Positions 9,735-20,243 are shown, numbered from the stretch's first letter. The stretch is DNA of 31,100 nt from Candidatus Omnitrophota bacterium (GCA_023247285.1 JAHFGU010000004.1:1-31100), one strand, 5' to 3'. The notes: generated by a model not told the origin, from the letters alone. Translations and numbers: made by a program.

Positions 9735-11051
9735 ATGTCGCGCCAGCCTCCAGCCGCTTTGCGCGTGGCCATGAGCGCCCTCCTGTTCGGGGGGACGGGC
9801 GCGTTCGTTTGCGCCGCCGAAGAAGAGTCGTGGGATCAGATCGCTCACCAGGCCGCGGCCCTGTATGAACAGCGGCAGTACCCGGATGCGCTGCGGGCGG
9901 GGCAGCGGGCCCTCGACAAAGCCGAACGCGCGGTCGGGCCGGAAGACCCTTACACGGCTCAGTCCCTGGAGCTGCTCGGCCAGATTCATGCGGCCCAGGG
10001 GCAGTGCGGGGACGCTGAACCGCTGTATAACCGGGCGCTGACGATTCGCCAGCAGACCGTCGGCGCCGATCATCCGGTCATCGCCAAAATCTTGACCCTG
10101 CTCGCTGATTGCCATCTCGCCGAGGGCCGGCCGCAGGAGGCGATGCCCTTGGCCCGTCGCGCGCTGACGATCCAGGAATCAGCCCGCGGCGCCAACTCGC
10201 TCCCGGTCGCCGACACCTTGACGCTGCTCGGGAAGCTCGCGCTGGTGGATGGACATCAAGACGAAGCCGCGGACCGCTATGCCCAGGCCCTGGCGATCGT
10301 GCAGAACGCGCTAGGGCCCAACGATCCGCTGGTGCTCAAGACCTCCCAAATGCTCAGCGAATTCTCTCTTGTCCAAGGCCGCGCGGAAGATGCCAAGGGG
10401 GCGGCGCTGCGCCTGGTCGCGCTGCGCGAACACGCCGATGGGGCTGATCATCCCAGCGTCGCCGACGCATTGATGATTTTGGCCAAGGCCCACCTCCTCC
10501 AGCAGCAGCAAGGCCCGGCCGCCTCCTATGCCAAGCGGGCGCTGGCCATTCGGGAAAAAGCGCTCGGCCCCCGCGATCCGACTGTCGCTGAAACCTTGCT
10601 GCTCTTGGCGGACATCGCAGAGCAACAAGACGCTCCAGAGGAGGCCGCGCGTCTGCGTCAGCGGGCCAAAGGCATCATGGACACGCTCAAGAGCCGGGAG
10701 GACGCGGCCAGGCCCCCGCCGCCGTTTACGCCGGATATGCTGCCTGCGCACTTGGGCCTGTCGCCCGAGCTCCTCGCCGATGGGGTGCTCTCGCCGGAGG
10801 CGCAGGCCTTCCTGCGCATGGCGAAGGAGCTGAGCAATCGCGGACAAGCCTACGCCGGCTTGGGGGAATCCCGCGAGGCCGCGGGACTCTTTCAACAGGC
10901 GCTCGCACTCTATGAGCGGACCGTCGGGCCTGACTACCCTGACGCGGCCGAGGTGTGTACGCGCTTCGCCACGCTGCTGCGGAAACAGGGCAAGGGCGAT
11001 GAGGCGGATGCGATGGAGCTGCGCGCCCGCACCATCCGCTCGCTGCGCTAG
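9735..11051 (+). CDS. Exported TPR-repeat protein (kinesin-light-chain-like TPRs)
   Basis: The 438-residue product has an N-terminal signal peptide (hydrophobic 'VAMSALLFGGTGAFVCAAEE'). The body consists of about seven tetratricopeptide repeats with 42-residue spacing of the TPR_10/12 type, seen from 'RALTIRQQTVGADHP', 'QALAIVQNALGPNDP', 'RALAIREKALGPRDP' and 'QALALYERTVGPDYP'. A Pro-rich linker (around residues 325-340) separates the last repeats. TPR domains are protein-protein scaffolds; the predicted location is the periplasm. It starts 23 bp after the epsilon gene and is the last gene before the riboswitch promoter. A scaffold role for the neighbouring ATPase/secretion machine is inference. 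Confidence 0.85.
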   Translation: MSRQPPAALRVAMSALLFGGTGAFVCAAEEESWDQIAHQAAALYEQRQYPDALRAGQRALDKAERAVGPEDPYTAQSLELLGQIHAAQGQCGDAEPLYNRALTIRQQTVGADHPVIAKILTLLADCHLAEGRPQEAMPLARRALTIQESARGANSLPVADTLTLLGKLALVDGHQDEAADRYAQALAIVQNALGPNDPLVLKTSQMLSEFSLVQGRAEDAKGAALRLVALREHADGADHPSVADALMILAKAHLLQQQQGPAASYAKRALAIREKALGPRDPTVAETLLLLADIAEQQDAPEEAARLRQRAKGIMDTLKSREDAARPPPPFTPDMLPAHLGLSPELLADGVLSPEAQAFLRMAKELSNRGQAYAGLGESREAAGLFQQALALYERTVGPDYPDAAEVCTRFATLLRKQGKGDEADAMELRARTIRSLR

Positions 11052-11080
11052 CTGCCGACGGTGCGCGCCGGCTCCCTGCG

Positions 11081-11110
11081 TTGACACCGGGGTTCAAGAC
11101 CAGGTATAGT
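11081..11110 (+). promoter_or_regulatory. sigma70-type promoter for the ATPase-secretion operon
   Basis: TTGACA at 11081-11086 (perfect -35) and TATAGT at 11105-11110 (one mismatch -10) are separated by 18 bp. The predicted transcript start is near 11117, about 38 bases before the riboswitch P1 stem. This is the clearest promoter in the window. Confidence 0.8.
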
Positions 11111-11130
11111 TTGTACAGTCTTAGGTAAAA

Positions 11131-11163
11131 TTCAGCAGAGCACGGCAATCTTGAGTTGCTGAA
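11131..11163 (+). promoter_or_regulatory. Leader inverted repeat able to compete with riboswitch P1
   Basis: TTCAGCA (11131-11137) is perfectly complementary to TGCTGAA (11157-11163). The second arm shares most of the 5' strand of the riboswitch P1 stem (11155-11161), so the two structures exclude each other. It lies within the predicted transcript. Confidence 0.5.
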
Positions 11164-11306
11164 CAGGGCAAACGGTTCGCGAGAACCGGACCCTTGGCCC
11201 GTAAGGGCCAGGGCGGTGGACCCGTGTGGGCCCCGGCAAAGCCAGAGGTCCCGCTGGAGTCGGCCTAGCCGACTCCGGAAGGTGGGATGGCTCAGCTGCC
11301 AGCGAC
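11155..11306 (+). promoter_or_regulatory. Cyclic-di-GMP-I (GEMM) riboswitch aptamer with an insertion
   Basis: P1 is seven pairs: 11155-11161 with 11300-11306, including one G-U. The conserved GGGCAAAC is at 11166-11173. P2 is CGGTTC/GAACCG (11173-11178, 11183-11188) with a GNRA loop GCGA. The conserved GCAAAGCC lies at 11236-11243. P3 has a distal perfect 9-bp stem (11256-11264 with 11268-11276), and the conserved 3' segment GGCTCAGCTGCC ends at 11300. The base before CAAAC is G, the class feature for c-di-GMP rather than c-AMP-GMP. Between P2 and GCAAAGCC is an extra stretch of about 45 bases (roughly 11190-11234) with two predicted hairpins, where the other copy in this window has only three bases. 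Confidence 0.82.
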
Positions 11307-11320
11307 GAGAAGACGTCGGG

Positions 11321-11347
11321 AGCCCATGCGCGCGCATGGGCTTTTTT
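11321..11347 (+). terminator. Intrinsic terminator, riboswitch expression platform
   Basis: A perfect palindrome gcccatgcgc/gcgcatgggc (11322-11341) is followed directly by six T (11342-11347), 31 bp before the atpE start. Its position right after the aptamer implies control by transcription termination. Its left arm (11322-11330) can also pair over nine bases (two G-U) with 11223-11231 inside the aptamer insertion, a candidate antiterminator. Confidence 0.85.
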
Positions 11348-11377
11348 GGTGCCCGGAGGGAGGTCGGGAGAGTCGCT

Positions 11378-11599
11378 ATGGGCCGCAATCTGGCGCTCAC
11401 GTTGATTTTTACGCTCTGCATCCTCGGGCCGGCGGTGGTGATTGGCGCCACCGGGTACGCCAGCATCGGCGCCCTGGGGCGCAATCCGTCGGCGGCGCCG
11501 AAGATTCTGACGGCGATGACCATCACGCTCATCTTCGCAGAGGCGATCGCGATCGTGGCATTCCTCGTTGTCTGGCAGCTCTTCACGGCTAAAGGCTAA
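11378..11599 (+). CDS. atpE: F-type ATPase subunit c (ring proteolipid)
   Basis: The 73-residue product is two hydrophobic helices joined by a polar loop 'GRNPSAAPK', the c-subunit loop. The second helix carries the ion-binding carboxylate at Glu55 in 'LIFAEAIAIVAF', matching the family's 'EA-I-Y' pattern. The Ser/Thr that would suggest a sodium site does not follow the Glu, so proton specificity is the better guess. The glycine-rich first helix is partly preserved (Gly 23, 26, 31, 34). ATG 11378 follows GGGAG (11366-11370) at good spacing; longer forms would run through the terminator. It is the first gene after the riboswitch, with subunit b-delta 3 bp downstream. Confidence 0.88.
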   Translation: MGRNLALTLIFTLCILGPAVVIGATGYASIGALGRNPSAAPKILTAMTITLIFAEAIAIVAFLVVWQLFTAKG

Positions 11600-11602
11600 G
11601 CC

Positions 11603-12334
11603 ATGTTCATCGCGCAATTCTTGCTGTTGCAGGTCGTGATCTTCGTGGCGCTGGCCGTCGTGCTGCGCCGGCTGCTCGGCCGCCATGCCACCACGGCCAC
11701 GACCCATCTCCAGGGGCTCAGCCAGGAATACCTCAAGAAACACGAAGAGCTGAAACAGCATGTGGAAGAGGGCGAGCGGCACTACCAGGAGCAGCTCACG
11801 AAGGTCCAGGAAGAGGCCCAGCAACTGAAGATCCAGGCCAGCAAGGAGGCGGAAGCCACGCGGCAGCACGCCGTGGAGCAAGCGCACCAGGAGGCCGAGC
11901 GCATCATCCAGCAAGCCACGCAGGCGCGCGCCGCACTCCAGCAGGAGCTGACGCGAACCTTTGAAGCGAGGGCCGCCGCCCAGGCGTGCAAACTGCTCGA
12001 GGAGGCGCTGCCGGATGAATTCCGCGCGTTGCTGCATCCTCATTGGGTGGACGGGCTGCTCAAGAACGGGCTCGTGAACCTCGAGCGGATTCAGAGCCGC
12101 GAGCCGGTTCGAGAAGCGCAGGTCATCTCCGCCTTTCCCCTGACGCCGGCCCAGCGCAAGGCGCTCCTGGAGCGGTTGCAGGCCGGGCTCGGCGCTGACG
12201 TGGCGCTGCAGGAAGCGGTGGATTCCAGCCTCATCGCCGGGCTCAGCATTACCGTGGGGCATCTGGTCTTGGACGGCTCGGTCGTGTCGAAGCTGCGCGC
12301 GGTGGCCCAACATGCTCAAGAATCCGCCGAGTGA
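11603..12334 (+). CDS. atpF: F-type ATPase b-delta fusion (peripheral stalk)
   Basis: The 243-residue product has one N-terminal membrane helix (about 3-25, 'QFLLLQVVIFVALAVVL') and a long charged coiled coil (about 35-135), as in subunit b. Its C-terminal domain (about 165-240) matches the end of delta: 'VISAFPLTPAQRKALLERL', then 'VDSSLIAGLSITVGHLVLDG'. Fusions of b and delta are known, e.g. in mycobacteria, but here the six-helix N-terminal domain of delta appears to be missing: the b helix leads almost directly into the C-terminal domain. The protein would link the membrane part to F1 as a stator. It overlaps the alpha gene by 23 bp. Confidence 0.85.
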   Translation: MFIAQFLLLQVVIFVALAVVLRRLLGRHATTATTHLQGLSQEYLKKHEELKQHVEEGERHYQEQLTKVQEEAQQLKIQASKEAEATRQHAVEQAHQEAERIIQQATQARAALQQELTRTFEARAAAQACKLLEEALPDEFRALLHPHWVDGLLKNGLVNLERIQSREPVREAQVISAFPLTPAQRKALLERLQAGLGADVALQEAVDSSLIAGLSITVGHLVLDGSVVSKLRAVAQHAQESAE

Positions 12335-13822
12335 GACGCTGGCCTCGCCCGACGGCGGGCAGGCCGCAGCCCGGACCGCGTTTGACGTGCGCGAGGTGGG
12401 CCGGGTGACCTCGGTCCGCGAGTTCATCGTGAAAGTCGACGGCCTGCCGTCCTGCATGAACGGGCAGATGGTGGAATTTTCCCGCGGGGGGCGCGGCATG
12501 GTGATGGGGTACAGCGAGAAGGAAGTGCTGATCCTCGTGCTCGGCAAGAAGGCGCATATCCGCGCGGGGGATGAGATCTATTCGCGCGGGGAGCCGTTCG
12601 CGATCCCGGTCGGCGAGGGATTCGTGGGGCGCGTGGTGAGCAGCTTGGGGGAGCCGCTCGACGGCCAAGGCCCGATCGCATCGGAGTCGGCCAATCCCAC
12701 CTTCCGCGAGCCGCCGGGCGTGATGGAACGCGTGCCGATCCGCGACGCCCTACAAACCGGCGTCCGCATCATCGACGCCAGCTTTCCGGTGGCGAAGGGG
12801 CAGCGCCAACTGATCATCGGCGACCAGATGACCGGCAAGACCACGCTCGCCACCGACACCATCCTGAATCAGGGCGATAAGGGGGTCCTGTGCATCTACT
12901 GCGCGGTCGGCCAGAGCCAGTCGGCGTTCCTCAAGACGCTGCGGCTGCTGCGGGAGCGCGGGGCGATGGCCTACACGATCGCGTTGGCCGGGATTGCCTC
13001 GGTGCCACCCGGCGAGCAGTTCCTGGCCCCCTACGCCGCCGCCGCGCTGGCGGAGTATTTCGCCTCGAAGGGGCGGGACGTGTTCGTGGCGTTTGACGAT
13101 CTCGGGAAACACGCGTGGGCCTACCGGCAGCTCTCCTTGCTGCTGGAGCGGTCGCCGGGCCGCGAGGCCTATCCCGGCGACATCTTCTACATCCACTCGC
13201 AGCTGTTGGAGCGGGCGGGGAAGTTCTCCCCGGAGCTGGGCGGCGGCACCATCACGTTTTTTCCCGTCGTCGCGACCATCCAAGGGGACATCACCGGGTA
13301 CATCCAGACCAACCTCATTTCGATCACGGACGGGCAGATCTATCTCAGCACGGCGCTCTTTCAGCGGGGCTTCCGGCCGGCGATCGACTTCGGGCTTTCG
13401 GTGTCGCGCATCGGCAACCGCGCGCAATGCGCGGCGATGAAGGAGCTCAGCAGCAAGCTGCGGTTGGAGTACCTCCAGTACCAGGAGCTGGTCCGGATGA
13501 CGACCATGAAGGCGGACCTGGCGACGGAAGCGGAAAACCGCTTGCGGCGCGGCGAGCTGGTGACGCACATGCTCACCCAGACCAAGGCCCAGCCCTCCTC
13601 GCTGGAGGAGCAAGTGGTGATCCTGTACGCGATCCGCAAGGGGCTCCTGGATCCGGTGCCGGCGGTGTGGCCGGCGTTCAAGCGCGGCATCTTTCCTTGG
13701 ATGACGGCGCATCACGCGGAGCTCCTCCGGGAGATCCACGACAAGCAGGCGCTGAGCCCGTCGCTCAAGGAGCGGCTGGACCAGGCGCTGATGGCGTATC
13801 TGAAACAAGAGGCGGGCGCGTG

Positions 13823-13823
<1 letters not shown>
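12312..13823 (+). CDS. atpA: F-type ATPase alpha subunit
   Basis: At 503 residues it has normal family length. It has the beta-barrel N-domain (about 25-95), the nucleotide domain with P-loop 'GDQMTGKT' at 170-177 (family usual GDRQTGKT), the 'GREAYPGDIFYIHSQLLER' stretch at 283-301, 'NLISITDGQIYL' at 334-345, and the arginine-finger motif 'LSVSRIG' with Arg366. Overall conservation is high, so a folded alpha that pairs with beta is expected. The usual N-terminal helix ('EIS-x-I-I-x-x-x-I') that docks delta is not recognisable; residues 1-24 are polar and Ala/Gly-rich instead. Coupled by overlap to both neighbours (TGATG with gamma). Confidence 0.97.
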
Positions 13824-16060
<2,237 letters not shown>

Positions 16061-16061
<1 letters not shown>

Positions 16062-16561
16062 TGGCCGCAGGCCGCCAGGACGCGACAGGTAAGCGGCTTG
16101 GAGAGCTGCTCGTTGAGCAGGGGCGCATCAGCCCGCAGCAGCTCGAAGCGGCGCTCGCCGCCCAGCGCGAAAACGGCGAATTCCTCGGCACGATTCTCGT
16201 GAAGAAAGGATGGTTGACCGAGGACGCGCTGCTCCAGACGCTGGCCCAGCAGGCCGGCATCCCGTACGTGCATCTGAATACCGGGGTGGACTGGTCGGTG
16301 GCCAGCCGGTTCTCGTTGCCCGCGCTCGTGGCGCACCAGTGCCTCCCCATCCGCCTGGACGACCAGTCGGTCACGGTCGCGGTCGCCAATCCGCTGGAGG
16401 CGTGGGCGCTGGACGAACTCCAGCGCCTGGTCGGCGATCGCAAGATCAGCGTGGTCCTTACCCCGCACCGGGAAATCACCGCCGCAATCCGGCAGGCCCA
16501 GCGCCATGCCATTGAGTCCCTGAACACCCCGCAACCGCCTGACCATGGCCACCCAGCATAA
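16061..16561 (+). CDS. Stand-alone MshEN / GspE N-terminal domain protein (c-di-GMP-binding family)
   Basis: The 166-residue product is a free-standing version of the domain found at the N-terminus of GspE/PilB/MshE ATPases. Two tandem motifs of the MshEN type are visible: 'RLGELLVEQGRIS' followed by 'QLEAALAAQ', then 'LGTILVKKGWLT' followed by 'LLQTLAQQ'. In MshE-type proteins these motifs bind c-di-GMP. The rest ('CLPIRLDDQSVTVAVANPLE') is the second half of the T2SSE_N fold; there is no ATPase domain. It overlaps beta upstream (TGATG) and gspE downstream by 17 bp. It may act as a separate c-di-GMP sensor for the GspE motor; binding is predicted, not shown. Confidence 0.85.
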
Positions 16562-18215
16562 GCTGAACCAGCTGTTGCTCGACAAGCGGCTCGTCTCCAA
16601 CGAGCAGCTGGCTGAGGCGCTCGCCGAACAGGAGCGGGAGCGCCGATTCTTCGGGGCCATCTTGGTGGAGCGGGGGTGGGTGACGTCCGAGCAGTTGATG
16701 CGCGCGCTCTCGGAGCATTACCGGCTGCCCTTCGTGCGGCTGGAGGAAACGCAGATCCCGGCAGAGGTCGTCACGAAAGTGCCGTTGCAGGTCGCGCTGC
16801 ACTACCACGTGATGCCGGTCGGGATCCGCAACTCCACGCTCACCATGGCGATCGCGAACCCGCAGGACGTCCGGCTGCTCGATGAGCTCGGCCTAGCACT
16901 CCAGCAGCGCTACACCATCGAGCCGGTGCTGGCCACCACGGAGGACATCCTCCAGGCGGTGAAGAAGCACTACGGCGTCGGCGCGGAGACCGTCAGCCGG
17001 ATCCTCACCGAGCGCTCCGCCACGATGCCGCCGGCCGGCGCGCAAGAGGAGGCCATCGCCGACCTCGAAGAGCTAGCCAACGAGGCCTCCGTCGTGAATC
17101 TCGTCAACCAGCTCATTCTGGAAGCCCACAATCGGCGGGCCACGGACATCCACCTGGAGCCGTACCGGGACCGGGTGCGGTTCCGCTACCGCGTCGACGG
17201 CATGCTGCACAGCGTCGACGTGCCTCCCACGATCCGCCAGCTCTTCCCGGCGATCATCTCGCGCGTGAAGGTGCTCTCCAACCTGAACATCGTGGAGCGG
17301 CGCCTGCCGCAGGACGGGCGCGCGAGCGTCAAGGTCGGCGTGGAGAAGCTGGATCTGCGCGTCGCCGTGCTGCCCACGCCGGTCGGCGAAAGCGTCGTGA
17401 TCCGCATCCTGCCCAACCGGATGCTGCTCGGGCTCCAGGATCTGGGCTTTCGGCCTGAGGACCTCAAGATGTTTGAGGCCATCATCCGCAAGCCCCACGG
17501 CCTGATCTTCGTGACGGGCCCGACCGGCAGCGGCAAGACCACGACGCTCTATGCCTGCCTGAAGACCATCAACAGCGAGGAACGGAAGATCATCACCATC
17601 GAGGATCCGATCGAATACGAGCTCGAGGGCGTGACACAGGTGCACGTGAATCCGCAGATCGGGCTCACGTTCGCGCAGGGGCTGCGCAGCATGCTGCGCC
17701 ACGATCCCAATGTCATGATGGTGGGCGAGGTGCGCGATTTGGACACTGCGGAGTTGAGCATCCGGATCGCGCTCACCGGCCACCTGGTGCTGTCGACCAT
17801 CCACACCAATGACGCGATCGGCGGCATCACCCGGCTCATGGACATGGGAATCGATCCGTACCTGATCGCTTCGTCCGTGGAGTGCATCGTCGCCCAGCGG
17901 CTGGTGCGCCTGCTGTGCGTCGCGTGCAAGGAGCGCGTGCGCTCCGGCAGATCGGACGTCGAATGGGTCTACCAGAACCGCGGCTGCAAGGCCTGCCACC
18001 AAACCGGCTTCCACGGCCGGTGCGCCATCTATGAGTTTTTCTTGATGTCCCAGCCCATCAGGGAGCAGATCTTGACCAAGGCCTCCGCCGATGCGATCCG
18101 GCATACCGCCATTGAGCTGGGCATGCGGACCATGCGCGAGGACGGATGGGAGAAGGTGAAAGCCGGGCTGACGACATTGGATGAGGTGCTGCGCCTCACC
18201 CAGGATGAGTCCTAA
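16545..18215 (+). CDS. gspE: Type II secretion / pilus assembly ATPase GspE (PilB family)
   Basis: 556 residues, full length. The N-terminal MshEN-like domain (about 6-150) is degenerate: 'KLNQLLLDKRLVS' lacks the two glycines of the first motif, while the second motif is closer ('FGAILVERGWVT'). The motor domain has Walker A 'GPTGSGKT' (325-332), Asp box 'TIEDPIEYE', Walker B 'MMVGEVRD' (391-398) and His box 'TGHLVLSTIHTN'. A zinc-binding tetracysteine is formed by Cys458, 461, 481 and 484. It is expected to be a cytoplasmic hexamer driving pseudopilus assembly through GspF. It starts inside the end of the MshEN gene. Confidence 0.96.
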   Translation: MATQHKLNQLLLDKRLVSNEQLAEALAEQERERRFFGAILVERGWVTSEQLMRALSEHYRLPFVRLEETQIPAEVVTKVPLQVALHYHVMPVGIRNSTLTMAIANPQDVRLLDELGLALQQRYTIEPVLATTEDILQAVKKHYGVGAETVSRILTERSATMPPAGAQEEAIADLEELANEASVVNLVNQLILEAHNRRATDIHLEPYRDRVRFRYRVDGMLHSVDVPPTIRQLFPAIISRVKVLSNLNIVERRLPQDGRASVKVGVEKLDLRVAVLPTPVGESVVIRILPNRMLLGLQDLGFRPEDLKMFEAIIRKPHGLIFVTGPTGSGKTTTLYACLKTINSEERKIITIEDPIEYELEGVTQVHVNPQIGLTFAQGLRSMLRHDPNVMMVGEVRDLDTAELSIRIALTGHLVLSTIHTNDAIGGITRLMDMGIDPYLIASSVECIVAQRLVRLLCVACKERVRSGRSDVEWVYQNRGCKACHQTGFHGRCAIYEFFLMSQPIREQILTKASADAIRHTAIELGMRTMREDGWEKVKAGLTTLDEVLRLTQDES

Positions 18216-18219
18216 CGCC

Positions 18220-19437
18220 ATGCCGAGCTTCCGCTACCTCGCCAAGCGCGGCCCGAAGGAGGCGATCGAAGGCGTCTTCCAGGCCGAGAAACGCGCCGAC
18301 GTGTTTGCGCATTTGAGCAGCCTCGGCTACACGCCGGTGCGCATCAGCGAGGACCGCGCCGGCGGGTCCGGCCGCTCCGGCGCCGCGGCGGCCCGGGCCG
18401 AACGCATTCCTGTCAGGCAGCTGAACGTCTTCACCCGCCAGTTCGCGAGCCTGGTGCGCTCCCAGGTGCCGCTGCTGCGGGCGCTCGCGATCCTCAAGGA
18501 ACAGACCTCCCACGTCCCGCTCCAACGGGTGCTGGGCGCGATCGCCGAGGATGTCCGGCAAGGCCACACCTTGTCTGAGGCGCTCGGCAAACACCCCAGG
18601 GTCTTCTCGCCGCTCTTCGTCAATCTCACGCGATCCGGCGAGATCGCCGGGACCCTGGACGAGGTGCTGGATCGCCTCGCGGCGCAGGCTGACCGGGAAG
18701 ACGCGCTGCGGGCCAAAGTCCGCGGCGCGCTGGCCTATCCGCTGTTTGTCGGCGTCGTCGGCTGCGGCACCGTCGTCTTTCTCTTGGCGTTCGTGATGCC
18801 CAGGCTCGTCAGCGTGTTCCAAGGGTTTGGCGGGCGGCTGCCGCTGCCCACCCGCATCCTGATGGCCGTGAGCGGATGGTGCGCGCACGGCTGGTTCTGG
18901 ATCGTCGCGGCCGCCGGCGTCGGCCTGGTGACCATGCTGATCGCAGGGCGGGGCGAGCAAGGCCGCCTGCTGATCGACCGCGTCAGCCTGCGCCTGCCGC
19001 TGCTCGGCTCGATGATCCAGGAGCTTGAGCTGGCGCGATTCGCGCGCGCCTTCGGGCTGCTGTTGGACCACGGCATCCCCGTCTTGCAGGCGGCGGATGT
19101 GGCCATCCCCATCGTCAATAACCGCGTGATCCGCCACTCCTTGAGCCGCCTGCCGGCCAGCCTGAAAGACGGCGGCTCCTTGGCCATCGGGTTGAAGGGG
19201 CTGCCGGTGGTCACGCCCTTTGTGGTGCACACGGTGGCGGTGGGCGAGGAGGGCGGGCGCGTGGGGGAGGCGCTCGCCGAGGTGACGGCCTTTTACGAGC
19301 GGGAGGTGGAGCGGCTGCTCGACACGCTGGCGGCGCTCTTGGAACCGGTGATGATTTTGATGGTCGGGGCCGTGGTCGGGTTCATCGTGATGGCGGTGCT
19401 GCTGCCCATCTTTGAGATGGGATCGATTGCGCGGTGA
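18220..19437 (+). CDS. gspF: Inner-membrane platform protein GspF (PilC family)
   Basis: 405 residues with a small N-terminal region and two T2SF repeats: about 68-190 ('QLNVFTRQFASLVRSQVPLL', 'GEIAGTLDEVLDRLA') and about 270-392 ('RFARAFGLLLDHGIPVLQA', 'VGEEGGRVGEALAEV'). Three membrane helices are visible (about 165-190, 215-240, 370-395). In the family it couples GspE to pseudopilus growth. ATG 18220 was chosen because homology ('MPSFRYLAKR') starts there, 4 bp after gspE; an earlier in-frame ATG inside gspE adds 13 unrelated residues. Confidence 0.95.
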   Translation: MPSFRYLAKRGPKEAIEGVFQAEKRADVFAHLSSLGYTPVRISEDRAGGSGRSGAAAARAERIPVRQLNVFTRQFASLVRSQVPLLRALAILKEQTSHVPLQRVLGAIAEDVRQGHTLSEALGKHPRVFSPLFVNLTRSGEIAGTLDEVLDRLAAQADREDALRAKVRGALAYPLFVGVVGCGTVVFLLAFVMPRLVSVFQGFGGRLPLPTRILMAVSGWCAHGWFWIVAAAGVGLVTMLIAGRGEQGRLLIDRVSLRLPLLGSMIQELELARFARAFGLLLDHGIPVLQAADVAIPIVNNRVIRHSLSRLPASLKDGGSLAIGLKGLPVVTPFVVHTVAVGEEGGRVGEALAEVTAFYEREVERLLDTLAALLEPVMILMVGAVVGFIVMAVLLPIFEMGSIAR

Positions 19438-19453
19438 GCGGGAGGGGACGGTG

Positions 19454-19867
19454 ATGGCGCGACGGATGCACGGGTTCACCTTGATCGAGTTGATGCTGGT
19501 CATCATCATCATCGGCGCGTTGGCCGCGATGGTGGTGCCTCGGCTGGCCGGGCGGTCCGAGGAGGCGCGGCGCGGCGTCGCCGAAGCGGATCTCAAAGGC
19601 AACCTCGCGCTGGCGTTGAAGCTCTACGAAGTGGACAACGGCAGCTACCCGACCTCGGAGCAGGGCCTGGCCGCGCTGCTGCAGAAGCCCACGGCTCCGC
19701 CGACGCCCAGGAACTGGAAGGGCCCGTACTTGGAGCAGGAGCCGCTGGATCCCTGGAAGCGGCCGTACGTGTATCAGTATCCAGGCAGCCATCCGCCGCG
19801 CGATTATGACCTCTTCTCGCTGGGGCCGGATGGGGCTGCGGGCAACGATGACATCACGAACTGGTGA
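19454..19867 (+). CDS. gspG: Major pseudopilin GspG
   Basis: 137 residues. The prepilin leader 'MARRMHG' is followed by 'FTLIELMLVIIIIGALAA', with Glu5 of the mature chain and Gly at -1, the prepilin peptidase site. The C-terminal part has the GspG signature: 'NGSYPTSEQGL', 'GPYLEQEPLDPW', 'YDLFSLGPDG' and 'DDITNW'; the late Asp residues match the calcium site of GspG. This favours a type II secretion pseudopilus over a type IV pilus. GGAGGGG upstream (19440-19446) is a good ribosome site. The 3' end overlaps gspI. Confidence 0.95.
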   Translation: MARRMHGFTLIELMLVIIIIGALAAMVVPRLAGRSEEARRGVAEADLKGNLALALKLYEVDNGSYPTSEQGLAALLQKPTAPPTPRNWKGPYLEQEPLDPWKRPYVYQYPGSHPPRDYDLFSLGPDGAAGNDDITNW

Positions 19868-20243
19868 CGCGCTCGGGCTGACGCTGATCGAGCTCCTCGT
19901 GAGCGTCGCGATCCTCGCCATGGGATCCGTGTTGACGATGCAGGCCCTGGCGCGGGTGGCGCACGCCCAGATGGTGGCCGAGTCGATGATGGCCGCGCAC
20001 CTCTTCGCCGCTTCCAAGATGGCGGCGCTCGAGTTGGCGTCGCGGGAAGGCGAGTTGGAGCCATCCGCCTCGGGCAGCGTCGGCACCGGCGACCAGGCGT
20101 TGCGGTGGCGCGCGACCACGGAGGCGGTCCCCGAAGATCCCGCCGTTCGGGCAGTCTCGCTGGCCGTGGCCTGGCGCCATGGCGCGCAGATCTATGAACG
20201 CCGGCTCGACACATGGCTGCGGACCGGGCGCGCGGCGGATTGA
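19848..20243 (+). CDS. gspI: Minor pseudopilin GspI-like
   Basis: 131 residues. Prepilin site in 'GDALG' followed by 'LTLIELLVSVAILAMGSVLT', Glu5 present. 'AAHLFAASKMAALEL' resembles the 'LLAEEKLAE' helix of GspI, and the order G-I-J-K supports the name. ATG 19848 gives a leader of normal length (10 residues); an earlier ATG would make it about 14 residues longer. It overlaps gspG by 20 bp and gspJ by 31 bp. GspH, normally between G and I, is missing. Confidence 0.82.
   Translation: MTSRTGDALGLTLIELLVSVAILAMGSVLTMQALARVAHAQMVAESMMAAHLFAASKMAALELASREGELEPSASGSVGTGDQALRWRATTEAVPEDPAVRAVSLAVAWRHGAQIYERRLDTWLRTGRAAD

Noticed and set aside
11156..11377. Longer start for subunit c through the riboswitch
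   Set aside because: It would translate the aptamer and terminator; the family N-terminus and the ribosome site both support 11378.
13115..13822. Extension of the gamma frame 236 codons upstream
   Set aside because: This part is out-of-frame alpha sequence with shadow-like Ala/Arg/Gly/Pro composition; gamma homology starts at 13823.
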